NCBI RefSeq assembly: GCF_030684215.1
Contig: NZ_JAUXOV010000074.1
Span: forward strand, 62,001 to 126,000
Direction of reading: 5' to 3'
Source of the DNA: Pseudotabrizicola sp.
Lineage (GTDB): Bacteria > Pseudomonadota > Alphaproteobacteria > Rhodobacterales > Rhodobacteraceae
DNA: 64,000 bases
Made by a program: the position numbers and the translations under genes. Positions within the stretch are counted from its first letter, which is position 1, and each line of letters begins with the position of its first letter. Shown piece after piece: positions 15,909 through 27,363 of this stretch. The notes below the pieces were generated by a model, which was not told the DNA's origin, made no database searches, and worked only from the letters and a program-made list of their open reading frames with translations.

Positions 15909-16925
15909 ATGTCACAAGATGCCCTCTCCAAGCTTCTGTCCACCCGCGATTGGCTGATGGCCGATGGTGCGACGGGGACCAACCTGTTCAACATGGGCCT
16001 GTCTTCGGGCGAACCACCAGAGTTCTGGAATATCGAGCAGCCCGACAACATCCGCAAACTCTATCGCGGCGCGGTAGAGTCGGGATCAGACATCTTTCTG
16101 ACCAACACCTTTGGCGGCAACGCCAGCCGGTTGAAACTGCATCAGGCCCAGAGTCAGGTGCATGAGCTGAACCGCGTGGGCGCAGCACTGGGGCGCGAAA
16201 TCGCTGATGCTTCGGGCCGCACGGTCGTTGTCGCGGGTTCTGTCGGCCCGACGGGTGAGATTTTCGTGCCGATGGGCACTCTGACCCATGCGCTTGCGGT
16301 CGAGATGTTCCACGAACAGGCCGAAGGGCTCAAAGCAGGCGGCGCCGATGTGCTGTGGGTCGAAACCATCAGCGCCCCCGAAGAATTCAAGGCCGCCGCC
16401 GAAGCTGCTGCCCTTGCTGGCATGCCGTGGTGCGGCACCATGAGCTTTGACACCGCAGGTCGCACGATGATGGGCACCACTTCTGCCGCCATGGCGGAGA
16501 TGGTGGAAAAGCTGGCCAATCCGCCACTGGCCTTTGGTGCCAATTGCGGCGTGGGTGCGTCCGATCTGATGCGCACCGTGCTGGGCTTTGTCACAACCGG
16601 CAGCGATCGCCCGATCATTGCCAAGGGCAACGCCGGGATTCCGAAATATCACGATGGCCACATTCATTATGATGGCACGCCGGAACTGATGGGCGAATAT
16701 GCGGTGCTGGCCCGCGATGCCGGGGCGCGCATCATCGGCGGTTGCTGCGGCACCATGCCCGAACACCTCAAAGCCATGCGCGCCGCTTTGGAAAACACCC
16801 CCCCCGGCCCGCGCCCGACGCTGGACGACATTTCGGCCAAACTGGGCGGCTTTTCCTCGACATCAGATGGCACCGGCGACACCTCTAACGATCCCAAGCG
16901 CGAACGTCGCAACCGGCGCGGCTAA
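15909..16925 (+). CDS. Homocysteine S-methyltransferase domain protein (split methionine synthase module)
   Basis: The 338-residue protein is a single homocysteine S-methyltransferase TIM barrel. It has the start DWLMADGATGTNLFNMGL, the first zinc Cys in GANCGVGASD and the paired Cys in IIGGCCGTMPEH. It corresponds to the N-terminal module of MetH or to BHMT. In roseobacters, methionine synthase is known to be split into separate homocysteine, pterin and B12 proteins. The corrinoid protein 1.3 kb downstream on the same strand supports that reading; a betaine- or dimethylsulfide-type donor remains possible. GAGG lies upstream of the ATG at 15909. Confidence 0.85.
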   Translation: MSQDALSKLLSTRDWLMADGATGTNLFNMGLSSGEPPEFWNIEQPDNIRKLYRGAVESGSDIFLTNTFGGNASRLKLHQAQSQVHELNRVGAALGREIADASGRTVVVAGSVGPTGEIFVPMGTLTHALAVEMFHEQAEGLKAGGADVLWVETISAPEEFKAAAEAAALAGMPWCGTMSFDTAGRTMMGTTSAAMAEMVEKLANPPLAFGANCGVGASDLMRTVLGFVTTGSDRPIIAKGNAGIPKYHDGHIHYDGTPELMGEYAVLARDAGARIIGGCCGTMPEHLKAMRAALENTPPGPRPTLDDISAKLGGFSSTSDGTGDTSNDPKRERRNRRG

Positions 16926-16931
16926 GACCCG

Positions 16932-18020
16932 TCAGAACAGCGCCAACTGATCGCCCGCCCTTGGGGGTGGGCGAAACAGGTCGGCGCGCAAGGGCGGCAT
17001 CTGTTTGACCAACCCCAGCCGCGCCACCGCCTTGTCAAATCGTTGCGCGATGAGGTTGGCCCAAACCCCCTCGCCACGCATCCGCCGCCCCCAGTGCGCG
17101 TCATAATCCTTGCCGCCATGCATCTCGCGCACGCGGGCCATCACCTTGGCTGCGCGGCCCGGTACATGCTGTGCCAGCCAGTCCTGAAACAGCGGCGACA
17201 CCTCCAGCGGCAGGCGCAGCGCAATCCAGCTTGCGGCCTGTGCGCCCGCGTCACGACAGGCAGTCAGGATCCCTTCCAGTTCAGGGTCTGTCAGGCCGGG
17301 GATCACGGGGGCGAGCATGACCCGCACCGGAATTCCGGCATCAGACAGCCTGCGGATCATGGCAAGGCGCCGCAAAGGCGCAGGCGCACGCGGCTCCAAC
17401 TTCCGGGACAGGTCGGCTTCCAGTGTCGTCACCGAAATCCCCACCCGCAACAGCCCCTTAGCCGCCATCGGGGCCAGTATGTCGATGTCACGTTCAATCA
17501 GCGTGCCCTTGGTGGTGATCGCCGTCGGATGGTTGAAATCAGACAACACCTGCAACACCTGCCGCATCAGCAGATGATCCACCTCGCACGGTTGATATGG
17601 GTCAGTGTTGGTGCCAAGGGCCACGGTCGCCACCCCATAGCGGCGCGCCCGCAATTCCCCCGCCAACACCTCGGCAATGCCGGGCCGGGCGATCAGTCTG
17701 GTTTCAAAATCCAGACCCGGCGACAGGTTCAGATAGGCGTGGCTGGGTCGGGCAAAGCAATAGACGCAGCCATGCTCGCACCCGCGGTAAGGGTTGACGC
17801 TGCGATCAAACGGCAGATCCGGCGACCGGTTGTAGCTCAGCGCCGACCGCGGCCGCTCGATCCGCACCTCGGTGCGCAGCAGGCGGTCATCTTCGGCGAT
17901 TTCCCAGCCATCATCCACGCGCGCACGCCTCTGCGCCTCAAAACGCCCGACCGCGTTCGACGCGGCCCCCCGCGCGCGCAACCGCAGTCCAGGCAAGAGT
18001 GTGGCATCTGTCTCTGACAT
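16932..18020 (-). CDS. PA0069-family radical SAM protein
   Basis: The 362-residue protein has the radical SAM cluster motif CEHGCVYC within NPYRGCEHGCVYCFARPSH. This, with the ALGTNTDPYQP segment, is typical of the PA0069/SplB-like radical SAM family. It binds a 4Fe-4S cluster and SAM; its substrate is not established. I start it at the ATG at 18020 (MSETDATLLPG); an ATG at 18032 is possible, and longer frames are antisense to the B12 gene. It is divergent from the corrinoid gene and convergent with the homocysteine methyltransferase, 6 bp apart at the stops. Confidence 0.85.
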   Translation of the reverse strand: MSETDATLLPGLRLRARGAASNAVGRFEAQRRARVDDGWEIAEDDRLLRTEVRIERPRSALSYNRSPDLPFDRSVNPYRGCEHGCVYCFARPSHAYLNLSPGLDFETRLIARPGIAEVLAGELRARRYGVATVALGTNTDPYQPCEVDHLLMRQVLQVLSDFNHPTAITTKGTLIERDIDILAPMAAKGLLRVGISVTTLEADLSRKLEPRAPAPLRRLAMIRRLSDAGIPVRVMLAPVIPGLTDPELEGILTACRDAGAQAASWIALRLPLEVSPLFQDWLAQHVPGRAAKVMARVREMHGGKDYDAHWGRRMRGEGVWANLIAQRFDKAVARLGLVKQMPPLRADLFRPPPRAGDQLALF

Positions 18021-18179
18021 GAGCCACACCATGAACATATCATGAACTATTTTCAAGTCCCGCATGCGCGGCGCACCTTGCTGTCGGCTTTCATTCCGGG
18101 CATGTCGTAAACCGGAAAGTTGTGGGAGCAATTTGGCCCCATGCAGTCTGCAAGACACCTCGCCGCAGGAGCGCACCCA

Positions 18180-18875
<696 letters not shown>

Positions 18876-18895
18876 TCGGCGCCGAACACGTCAAC

Positions 18896-18928
18896 AGCCC
18901 CGGCGTCATTGACGACCGGGGCTTTTTC
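18896..18928 (+). terminator. Intrinsic terminator after the corrinoid gene
   Basis: AGCCCCGG pairs with CCGGGGCT over a 12-nt loop and is followed by a run of T, ending the transcript 20-50 nt after the stop. Confidence 0.9.
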
Positions 18929-18991
18929 TTGGAATGGGGCTTGGCAATTGCAAAGCCAAGCGCCACATTCAACTCAGGAAAAGGAGAGTCG

Positions 18992-19148
18992 GATGCCCCT
19001 TCCCCTGTTTTTGGTGATGATCGCCTTTGTGATCGCTGCTGCCGGTGCCACGCTGGCGCTTGCATTCTGGGTGCAGGCACCGATGGTTGCGGTTGCTCTT
19101 GCTGCTCTTGCCGGTAGCCTGATGATGGGCATGCGCCAGTGGCGCTGA
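18992..19148 (+). CDS. Small two-helix membrane protein
   Basis: A 51-residue, almost wholly hydrophobic protein with two predicted membrane helices (about 3-25 and 29-45) and a basic end, MRQW R. AAGGAGA lies just upstream of the ATG, giving good translation support. Its stop overlaps the GTG start of the DUF1638 gene by 10 bp, so the two are probably coupled. No family is recognised. Confidence 0.7.
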
Positions 19149-19801
19149 CGCCACCCGATGATGCCACCCTGACCATTTCCGGCCTGCCGCCCGAAGGGGC
19201 GGGCCGCATTTTGCTGATCGCCTGCGGCGCGCTTGCACATGAAATTCTGGCGCTAAAGCGGATCAACCACTGGTCGCATCTTGATCTGCAATGCCTGCCC
19301 GCCAACCTGCACCTCTGGCCAGATCGCATTCCGGCCGCTGTTGAACAGGCGGTCACCGACCACCGCGCAAACTATGACCGTGTTTTCATCGTTTATGCCG
19401 ATTGCGGCACCGGCGGTCTTTTGCAGGCCAAATGCGCTGAACTGGGTGTGCAGATGGTCGAAGGGCCGCATTGCTACAGCTTTTTTGAGGGCAATGCCGC
19501 CTTTGCCGCCAAGGCCGAAGACGAGTTTACCGCCTTCTACCTTACCGATTTTCTGGTGCGCCAGTTTGATGCCTTTGTCTGGCGGCCCATGGGGTTGGAC
19601 CGGCACCCCGAATTGCGCGACATGTATTTCGGCAATTACACGAAACTGGTCTATCAAGCCCAGACCAACGACCCCGCGCTGGATGCGAAAGCGGCTGACT
19701 GCGCCAAACGGCTGAACCTTGCCTATGAACGGCGGTATACAGGCTATGGAGATCTTGCCACCGCGCTGACACAGGTTGCGGCGCGCGCCACAGCCCCGTA
19801 A
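19139..19801 (+). CDS. DUF1638 domain protein
   Basis: The 220-residue protein shows the DUF1638 pattern: LLIACGALAHEIL near the start, the LHLWPDRIPAAVE segment, VFIVYADCGTGG and EGPHCYSFFEGNAAF. Conserved Cys and His residues suggest a metal site. DUF1638 genes are often found with corrinoid proteins and methyltransferases, which fits the B12 gene 260 bp upstream. The activity is unknown. The start is a GTG at 19139, inside the end of the preceding small gene. Confidence 0.85.
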   Translation: MALTPPDDATLTISGLPPEGAGRILLIACGALAHEILALKRINHWSHLDLQCLPANLHLWPDRIPAAVEQAVTDHRANYDRVFIVYADCGTGGLLQAKCAELGVQMVEGPHCYSFFEGNAAFAAKAEDEFTAFYLTDFLVRQFDAFVWRPMGLDRHPELRDMYFGNYTKLVYQAQTNDPALDAKAADCAKRLNLAYERRYTGYGDLATALTQVAARATAP

Positions 19802-19825
19802 CTTGCGCCTCAGCCGGAGAACGCA

Positions 19826-21193
19826 ATGAGCTTTGACACCGCCCTACCTGACCTTTCCTTTCTGGGCGACCGCCTCAGCCGCGCACGGTCGGTTTTGGAC
19901 CATCACAGCCAATCCGAAAGCTACATCCATTCCGGCAGCCCCGATGCGGTGGCCTTTCCCGAAACGACAGCCGAAGTGGCGCAGATTGCAGCCATTTGCA
20001 GTCGCCACGGCGTGCCGATGATCGGCTGGGGGGCTGGCACCTCGCTTGAAGGTCATGCTTTGGCAGTGCAAGGCGGCGTGACGGTTGATTTCAGCCGCAT
20101 GGATGCGATTCTGGCCATTTATCCCGAAGACATGCTCGCCGTGGTCCAGCCCGGCATTACGCGCGAAGCGCTGAACGCCGAATTGCGCGCGACGGGGCTG
20201 TTTTTCCCGGTTGATCCCGGCGCGAATGCCAGCCTTGGTGGTATGGCGATGACACGGGCCTCTGGCACCACTGCGGTGCGCTACGGCACCATGCGCCACA
20301 ATGTTCTGGGGCTTGAGGTGGTTTTGGCCAGCGGTCAGGTCATCCGCACAGGCTCCTCTGCGCCAAAATCCAGCGCAGGCTATGACCTGACCGCCCTTAT
20401 GGTCGGATCAGAGGGCACGCTTGGCCTTATCACCGAACTGACCCTGCGCCTGCATGGCCAACCCGAGGCGGTTTCAGCCGCGATCTGTACCTTTCCCGAT
20501 ATTGCGCAGGCGGTGGATTGTGTCACTGCGACCATCCAGATGGGCATTCCCATGGCGCGGATCGAGTTTATGGACACCGATGCAGTGGCAGCCTGTGCCG
20601 CATGGTCCGGGCAAGACATGGCCCTCGCCCCGCAACTGCTGGTCGAATTCCATGGCAGCCCGCAAGGCGTTGCCGAACAGGCCGAACGCTTTGGCGAGAT
20701 CGCGCGCGACTATGGTTGCGGCAGCTTTCAATGGGCCAAGGCACAGGAAGACCGCGCCCAGCTGTGGAAGATGCGCCACGCTGCCTACCCAGCCATTCTT
20801 GCCACCCGCCCTGGCTGCACTGCGATTGTCACCGATGTTTGCGTGCCGATCTCGGCACTGGCCGAAGCGGTCGAAGAAACCCGCGCCGATATTGCAGCCA
20901 CGCCCATTCCCGGCCCGATCCTTGGCCATGTCGGTGACGGCAACTTCCACGCCATCCTTCTGGTGCGCCGCGAAGACCCGGCCGAAATGGCCATCGCAAA
21001 ACGACTGTCCACCCGCATGGCCGAACGCGCCTTGCGGTTGGGCGGCACCATCACGGGAGAACATGGAATCGGCATAGGCAAGCTGGGCCATATGACAGCC
21101 GAACACGGCCCCGCATGGGCGGTGATGGGCGCGATCAAACAGGCGCTGGACCCACAGGGCCTGATGAACCCCGGTAAACTGGTGCCACAATGA
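19826..21193 (+). CDS. FAD-linked oxidase of the D-lactate dehydrogenase / glycolate oxidase GlcD type
   Basis: The 455-residue protein has the FAD-binding-4 domain (about 40-175, with GWGAGTSLEGHAL and PGANASLGGMAMTRASG). It is followed by the FAD-oxidase C-terminal domain with GPILGHVGDGNFH and the metal/substrate segment ITGEHGIGIGK. This is the LDHD / D-2-hydroxyacid dehydrogenase layout, oxidising D-lactate or a related 2-hydroxyacid with transfer to the respiratory chain. It lacks neighbouring glcE/glcF genes, which favours the single-subunit LDHD type. Its stop overlaps the next gene by 4 bp. Confidence 0.88.
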   Translation: MSFDTALPDLSFLGDRLSRARSVLDHHSQSESYIHSGSPDAVAFPETTAEVAQIAAICSRHGVPMIGWGAGTSLEGHALAVQGGVTVDFSRMDAILAIYPEDMLAVVQPGITREALNAELRATGLFFPVDPGANASLGGMAMTRASGTTAVRYGTMRHNVLGLEVVLASGQVIRTGSSAPKSSAGYDLTALMVGSEGTLGLITELTLRLHGQPEAVSAAICTFPDIAQAVDCVTATIQMGIPMARIEFMDTDAVAACAAWSGQDMALAPQLLVEFHGSPQGVAEQAERFGEIARDYGCGSFQWAKAQEDRAQLWKMRHAAYPAILATRPGCTAIVTDVCVPISALAEAVEETRADIAATPIPGPILGHVGDGNFHAILLVRREDPAEMAIAKRLSTRMAERALRLGGTITGEHGIGIGKLGHMTAEHGPAWAVMGAIKQALDPQGLMNPGKLVPQ

Positions 21194-21576
21194 GCGATGC
21201 CGCCGACTTTCCCCGCGCCTTTGCCAATGCTTTCGGCACCCAGGACGCCACCGGCATCGCAGCGCTGTTTGCCGAAGACGGCAGCTTTCACGCCCTCACG
21301 GGCCATTGGGCCGAAGGTCGGTCGGCCATAGTGGATGGCATGCGCCAGGAGTTTGCAGGGCTCTCACGCATGGCCCGGCTGGTCAGCGGCAAAACCACAC
21401 TCCGGCCGCTCGGCCCTGGCGCGGCTATCCTGCATCAACGCTATGTGGTGACGGGCCTGCGTGATGCCAGCGGGGCCGAACTCCCGCGCGTCGGTGCGCT
21501 GCTCACTGCCATTCTGGCGGCAAAGGGCGAAGGCTGGCAAGCCCTGACCGCCACCTTTGCCGTGGTCGAAGGCTGA
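21190..21576 (+). CDS. SnoaL/NTF2-like (SgcJ/EcaC family) protein
   Basis: The 128-residue protein has an N-terminal helix (FPRAFANAFGTQDATGIAALFAEDGSFHALTG) and a curved sheet, ending in GWQALTATFAVVEG. This is typical of SnoaL-like, SgcJ/EcaC-type NTF2-fold proteins. These are small enzymes or binding proteins of varied function. It is translationally coupled to the flavoprotein upstream through an ATGA overlap, so it may act on the same substrate; that is inference. Confidence 0.75.
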   Translation: MSDAADFPRAFANAFGTQDATGIAALFAEDGSFHALTGHWAEGRSAIVDGMRQEFAGLSRMARLVSGKTTLRPLGPGAAILHQRYVVTGLRDASGAELPRVGALLTAILAAKGEGWQALTATFAVVEG

Positions 21577-21594
21577 CCCAGCAGCGCGCTGTCA

Positions 21595-21616
21595 ATTGCT
21601 GCTTTCCAAATACTCC
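21595..21616 (+). repeat. Gene-end AAATACTC motif, copy after the SnoaL-like gene
   Basis: ATTGCTGCTTTCC followed by AAATACTCC lies 18 nt after the stop, in gene-sense orientation, and is followed by a short GC-rich inverted repeat (CCGCGCGG). With the preceding A it is identical over 23 nt to the copy after hisA at 60989-61010. The element lies between convergent genes. The function is unknown. Confidence 0.65.
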
Positions 21617-21703
21617 CGCGCGGAGCGCCCTTCTCTCCCTGACGGTGGGTCATGGCGACAAGCGCCCATAGGGACGCACCGACAAGGTCACACGGGTACC
21701 CGG

Positions 21704-23350
21704 TCAGACCTCGCTCAAAAGCGCCCGCGCCGCTTGGCGTGCTGCATCGCTGACCGTATCGCCTGACAGCATCCGCGCGATCTCCTCCACCCGCTCTGCG
21801 GGCGGCAGCGGAACCACTGTGGAGAGGGTCTGACCAGCCTCAACCCGCTTCTCGACCCGCCAGTGATGCGCGCCCAAGGCCGCGACCTGCGGGCTGTGGG
21901 TGACCACCAGAACCTGCGCCGTGTCCGACAACAGCTTCAGCCGCCGTCCGACCGCATCGGCGGTGGCTCCGCCGACACCCCGGTCAATCTCGTCAAAGAT
22001 CATCGTCAAGCCCTCAGCCTGCCCGGTCAGGCACACCTTCAGCGCCAGAAGAAAGCGGCTCAGCTCGCCCCCCGAGGCAATCTTGTTCAGAGGCCCCGAT
22101 GGCGCGCCGGGGTTGGTGGCCACGGTGAATGTCACCTCATCCGCCCCGTCCGGCCCGCCCTCTGATCGCGTCACCGCAGTCAAAAACACCGCGCGTTCCA
22201 TCTTCAGCGGGGCAAGCTCCGCCGCCATGGCCCGGTCCAACAGGGTCGCTGCCTCAGTCCGTGCGGCAGTCAGACGTGCAGCCTCGGCTTTCCATGCCGC
22301 CTCGGCCTCTGCCACCGACGTTTGCAACAAGCCGATCCCGGCCTCACCACTGTCCAGCGCCAGAAGCCGGGCGCGCAGCGCGTCGGCAAAGTCGCCAAGA
22401 TCATCAGGCAGCACCCCATGTTTCCGCGCAAGGCCCCGGATCGCAAACAGCCGTTCCTCAATTGAGTCCAACTCGCCGGGGTTCACATCCAGACCTGCAA
22501 GGCAGGACTCGACCCCGGCCTGCGCATCAGACAATTCGATCAGCGCCCGCGCAATTGCAGCCAGCGGCGCCTCCAGCGCGCCTTCGGCCTTGTCCGAAGC
22601 GCCTTCCAGCCAGCGCGTTGCGTCGCGCAAAGCCGCCTCTGCCCCGTCTTCGGACAGCATCTGCAACGCCCGCGCCACATCAGCCCGGATCCGCTCGGCA
22701 CCTTGCATGGCGCGGCGGCGGGCGTCGAGCAAAGCTTCTTCGCCCTGGCCAGGGTTCAGCTTATCCAACTCGGCCACAGCATGACGCAGGAAATCTTCCT
22801 CGGCCCGGGCCGCTGTCAAAGCGGCCTCGGCTTCGGCCAACGCCCCGCGTGCCACCCGCGCCGCCGCCCACGCGCAGCGCGAGGCAGACAGATCAATCCC
22901 GGCAAAACTGTCCAGAAGCGCCCGATGCCCGCGCGGGTTCAACAGCCCGCGGTCGTCATGCTGGCCATGCAACTCTACCAAGACCTCAGACAACGCGCGC
23001 AGCACCTCGCCCGACACCCGGCGGTCGTTGACGAATGCCGTCTTGCGCCCGTCGGCAGAGTTGACCCGGCGCAGAATCAGATCATCCTCGGCCTCGATCC
23101 CTGCCTCGTCCAGCACCGCACGTGCGGCATGGCCGGGCGGCAGATCAAACACCGCCGTCACTTCCCCCTGCGCAGCCCCTGCGCGCACCAGTTCTGCACG
23201 GCCACGCCAGCCCAGCACAAACCCCAGTGCATCCAGCAAAATCGACTTGCCTGCCCCGGTTTCACCGGTCAGCACATTCAGACCCGACCCCAGGTCAAGG
23301 GTCAGCCGATCAATGATCAGCACATCGCGGATATCAAGCGAACGGAGCAT
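21704..23350 (-). CDS. recN: DNA repair protein RecN
   Basis: RecN is an SMC-like ATPase that holds DNA ends together during double-strand break repair. The 548-residue protein starts MLRSLDIRDVLIIDRLTLDL and has Walker A GETGAGKS near residue 30. Two Ala/Glu/Arg-rich coiled-coil arms surround a central hinge, and the C-terminal ABC signature and Walker B are in GGELSRFLLALK and TMIFDEIDRGVGG. It is the last gene of the minus-strand run that begins with the dcw cluster and follows bamD after 36 bp containing a short GC hairpin. Confidence 0.95.
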   Translation of the reverse strand: MLRSLDIRDVLIIDRLTLDLGSGLNVLTGETGAGKSILLDALGFVLGWRGRAELVRAGAAQGEVTAVFDLPPGHAARAVLDEAGIEAEDDLILRRVNSADGRKTAFVNDRRVSGEVLRALSEVLVELHGQHDDRGLLNPRGHRALLDSFAGIDLSASRCAWAAARVARGALAEAEAALTAARAEEDFLRHAVAELDKLNPGQGEEALLDARRRAMQGAERIRADVARALQMLSEDGAEAALRDATRWLEGASDKAEGALEAPLAAIARALIELSDAQAGVESCLAGLDVNPGELDSIEERLFAIRGLARKHGVLPDDLGDFADALRARLLALDSGEAGIGLLQTSVAEAEAAWKAEAARLTAARTEAATLLDRAMAAELAPLKMERAVFLTAVTRSEGGPDGADEVTFTVATNPGAPSGPLNKIASGGELSRFLLALKVCLTGQAEGLTMIFDEIDRGVGGATADAVGRRLKLLSDTAQVLVVTHSPQVAALGAHHWRVEKRVEAGQTLSTVVPLPPAERVEEIARMLSGDTVSDAARQAARALLSEV

Positions 23351-23364
23351 AAGTTTTCCCGTAG

Positions 23365-23382
23365 GGCGGGGTTCACCCCGCC
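23365..23382. repeat. Short GC-rich palindrome between bamD and recN
   Basis: GGCGGGGT and ACCCCGCC form an 8-bp inverted repeat with a 2-nt gap, in the context GTAGGGCGGG, a form common in dispersed bacterial palindromic repeats. It lies in the 36-bp bamD-recN spacer. Without a U-tract it is not a clear terminator. Confidence 0.45.
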
Positions 23383-23386
23383 GTGA

Positions 23387-24244
23387 TCAAAGCCACTCGC
23401 CCTTGATCATCTGGCGATAGACCTGCCGCAGCCAGCTGTCACCCTGCGCCTCTGGCGCCAGCCCGCGGCCTTTCAAGAGACGGAAGCTGTCATTATAGAA
23501 GGGCGAGGATTGATAGTTAAAGCCCAGAATCGCCCCGGCAGTCTGCGCTTCGGCATTGAAGCCAAGACCCAGATACGCCTCGACCAGACGGTGCAGCGCT
23601 TCAGCAGTGTGGGTGGTGGTCTGGAAATCCTGCACCACGGTGCGGAATCGGTTGATCGCCGCAGTGTAATTGCGCCGCTTCAGGTAATAGCGGCCGATTT
23701 CCATTTCTTTGCCCGCCAGATGGTCAAAGGCCAGCTCGAATTTCAGCATGGCCGACCGCGCATAGTCGCTGTCAGGATACTGCTCGATCACGCGGCGCAT
23801 CCCCTGCAGGGCCTGAAAGGTCAGCCCCTGATCTCGGCCCACTTCGTCGATCTGATCGTAATAAGACAGTGCCATCAGATAAGCGGCATAGGGCGCATCA
23901 TCATCGCCAGGATAGGTATCAAGGAATCGCTGCGCCGTAGAGCGCGCATCTTCGTATTCCTTGGCCTTATGCTGGCTGAACGCCTGCATGATCAATGACC
24001 GCTTGGCCCATTCGGAATAGGGATAAAGCCGTTCGACTTCCTGAAAGTAGCGGATCGCATCCTTGGGCTTTGCACCGGTTTCCAGCTGCAGCTCACCCTG
24101 TTTGTAAATTTCTTCCGCCGTGTAGCTGTCAAGCGCGCGTTGCTGAGATCCACGACCCGCGCAGCCCGCCAAAATCGAGACCACGAGCGCGATGCCCAAC
24201 AACCGTGCGCCCGATTTTCCGACTGCCATCGTCTGCCTATCCAT
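23387..24244 (-). CDS. bamD: Outer-membrane assembly lipoprotein BamD (ComL)
   Basis: BamD is the essential lipoprotein of the BAM complex that inserts outer-membrane proteins. The 285-residue protein has a signal sequence ending in the lipobox LAGC, so it is a lipidated periplasm-facing protein. Tandem TPR-like repeats follow, including the diagnostic AIRYFQEVERLYPYSEWAKRS start and PDSDYARSAMLKFELAFDHLAGKE. The ATG at 24244 is used; an in-frame ATG at 24229 is equally possible. It lies between lpxC and recN, the usual alphaproteobacterial order. Confidence 0.94.
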   Translation of the reverse strand: MDRQTMAVGKSGARLLGIALVVSILAGCAGRGSQQRALDSYTAEEIYKQGELQLETGAKPKDAIRYFQEVERLYPYSEWAKRSLIMQAFSQHKAKEYEDARSTAQRFLDTYPGDDDAPYAAYLMALSYYDQIDEVGRDQGLTFQALQGMRRVIEQYPDSDYARSAMLKFELAFDHLAGKEMEIGRYYLKRRNYTAAINRFRTVVQDFQTTTHTAEALHRLVEAYLGLGFNAEAQTAGAILGFNYQSSPFYNDSFRLLKGRGLAPEAQGDSWLRQVYRQMIKGEWL

Positions 24245-24357
24245 CAAACCACCCGGAACGCACGCGCCATGTCGCGCTGTTTCCGCCTTGTTGCAGACGT
24301 CCTAGCACAGAAAAATCCGGTGCGCAAAACGCCTTTGCGCTTCAGATCATAACCCTT

Positions 24358-25278
24358 TCAAGCCGTTGCGCGAAGGTCGCGGCGATGCACGCCCATACCG
24401 GGCAATTTGCCCACGGTCATGGCGCTGCATTCCACCATGCGCCAAGCGCTTGGATCGGCAAACAGCGCGACCAGCAGGCGGTTGGTCAGCGCATGGCCCG
24501 CGCGAATGCCGGTATAGCGCCCCAGAATCGGGCCACCTGCCAGATAAAGATCGCCCATCGCATCCAGCATCTTGTGGCGCACGGGCTCATCGTCATGGCG
24601 CAAGCCACCGGGCGACAAGACACGGTCGCCTTCGAACACCACCGCGTTATCCAGGGTGCCGCCAAGGGCAAGCCCACGCGCGCGCATTGCATCAACATCG
24701 GCCTGACGGCAAAAGGTGCGGCTGTCGGCCAGTTCGCGTACAAAGGTGCCATTGGCAAGGTTCAGATGTTTGGCCTGCGACCCGATCGCGGCGTCATCGA
24801 AATGGATGGAAAAATCAATTTCCAGCATATCCGCCGGGTCCAGACGCGCAACTGCCTCACCCTCGGTGACTTCGACGGGCTTCAGAACCCGGATCGCCCG
24901 GACTGGCGCAGATTGCTCGATCAGGCCTTTGGCCAGAAATCCATCGACAAAGGCCAAGGATGAGCCATCCAGAATGGGCACTTCCGGCCCGTCAATTTCG
25001 ATCACCGCATTATGGATGGCGCATCCCGCAAGCGCCGCCATCACATGCTCGATGGTGGAAACCTCAACGCCCGCGCTGTTGCGGATCAGCGTGCACAGCC
25101 GCGATGGCACCACCTGATCCCAGCGGGCGGCAATCATTGCATCACTCAAGGCTACGTCGGTGCGCTTGAACCAGATGCCGTAATCTGCCGAAGCAGGCCG
25201 CACCACCATGCGCACAGGTGCGCCGGAGTGCAAACCCCGACCTTCAAACACCACAGCGGATTTTAGCGTATTCTGCAA
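24358..25278 (-). CDS. lpxC: UDP-3-O-acyl-N-acetylglucosamine deacetylase LpxC
   Basis: LpxC is the zinc deacetylase of the committed step of lipid A synthesis. The 306-residue protein has the N-terminal motif GRGLHSG, the first zinc histidine in STIEHVMAAL, and the second zinc site with the catalytic region in RHKMLDAMGDLYL. The likely start is a TTG at 25278 with AGGGG upstream. That weak start codon would keep translation low, in line with the tight control of LpxC elsewhere; this consequence is inference. It follows ftsZ downstream of a terminator, so it probably has its own promoter in 25279-25439. Confidence 0.95.
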   Translation of the reverse strand: MQNTLKSAVVFEGRGLHSGAPVRMVVRPASADYGIWFKRTDVALSDAMIAARWDQVVPSRLCTLIRNSAGVEVSTIEHVMAALAGCAIHNAVIEIDGPEVPILDGSSLAFVDGFLAKGLIEQSAPVRAIRVLKPVEVTEGEAVARLDPADMLEIDFSIHFDDAAIGSQAKHLNLANGTFVRELADSRTFCRQADVDAMRARGLALGGTLDNAVVFEGDRVLSPGGLRHDDEPVRHKMLDAMGDLYLAGGPILGRYTGIRAGHALTNRLLVALFADPSAWRMVECSAMTVGKLPGMGVHRRDLRATA

Positions 25279-25439
25279 AGCAAGACCCCTGATCGTCGCG
25301 TCAAAGTAACAGTCGACAGAAACCCTTCGCTACAAAGCGTCTCGTAATACAGAATTAAGGATTTACACGGCCAAAGCCAACTCACGCTTTATGTCGAAAA
25401 ATGACAGAAAGAAATTCGCGCAAACTTCTGATAACAAAC

Positions 25440-25470
25440 AGAAAAGCCCGCTCAACTGGCGGGCTTTTCT
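25440..25470 (-). terminator. Intrinsic terminator of ftsZ
   Basis: A 12-bp inverted repeat (AGAAAAGCCCGC / GCGGGCTTTTCT) around a 7-nt loop ends in TTTTCT on either strand. It lies 20 nt beyond the ftsZ stop and separates ftsZ from lpxC. Confidence 0.9.
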
Positions 25471-25490
25471 GCAATTGTTACAGCGATGTA

Positions 25491-27134
<1,644 letters not shown>

Positions 27135-27363
27135 TGCCTATCCGCCTGTCTTTTGTTGTGCCGCCAGAGGTCGTCTTGCCGCCGCGTTCAATCTTCTGAT
27201 CGGGTGATAGGCGCCTGTCCCGGACGCGATGTCTCCCGAATTACGGCCTAGAATATCCACAAGGCCGCCAGTCGTCATTAGAAAAAGAGCCCAGACCCCA
27301 CAAAATATGGGGTTTGAAGCATGTTTTTCAGCGGGATTTCGCCGTTCACGCAGAATGTAGCGG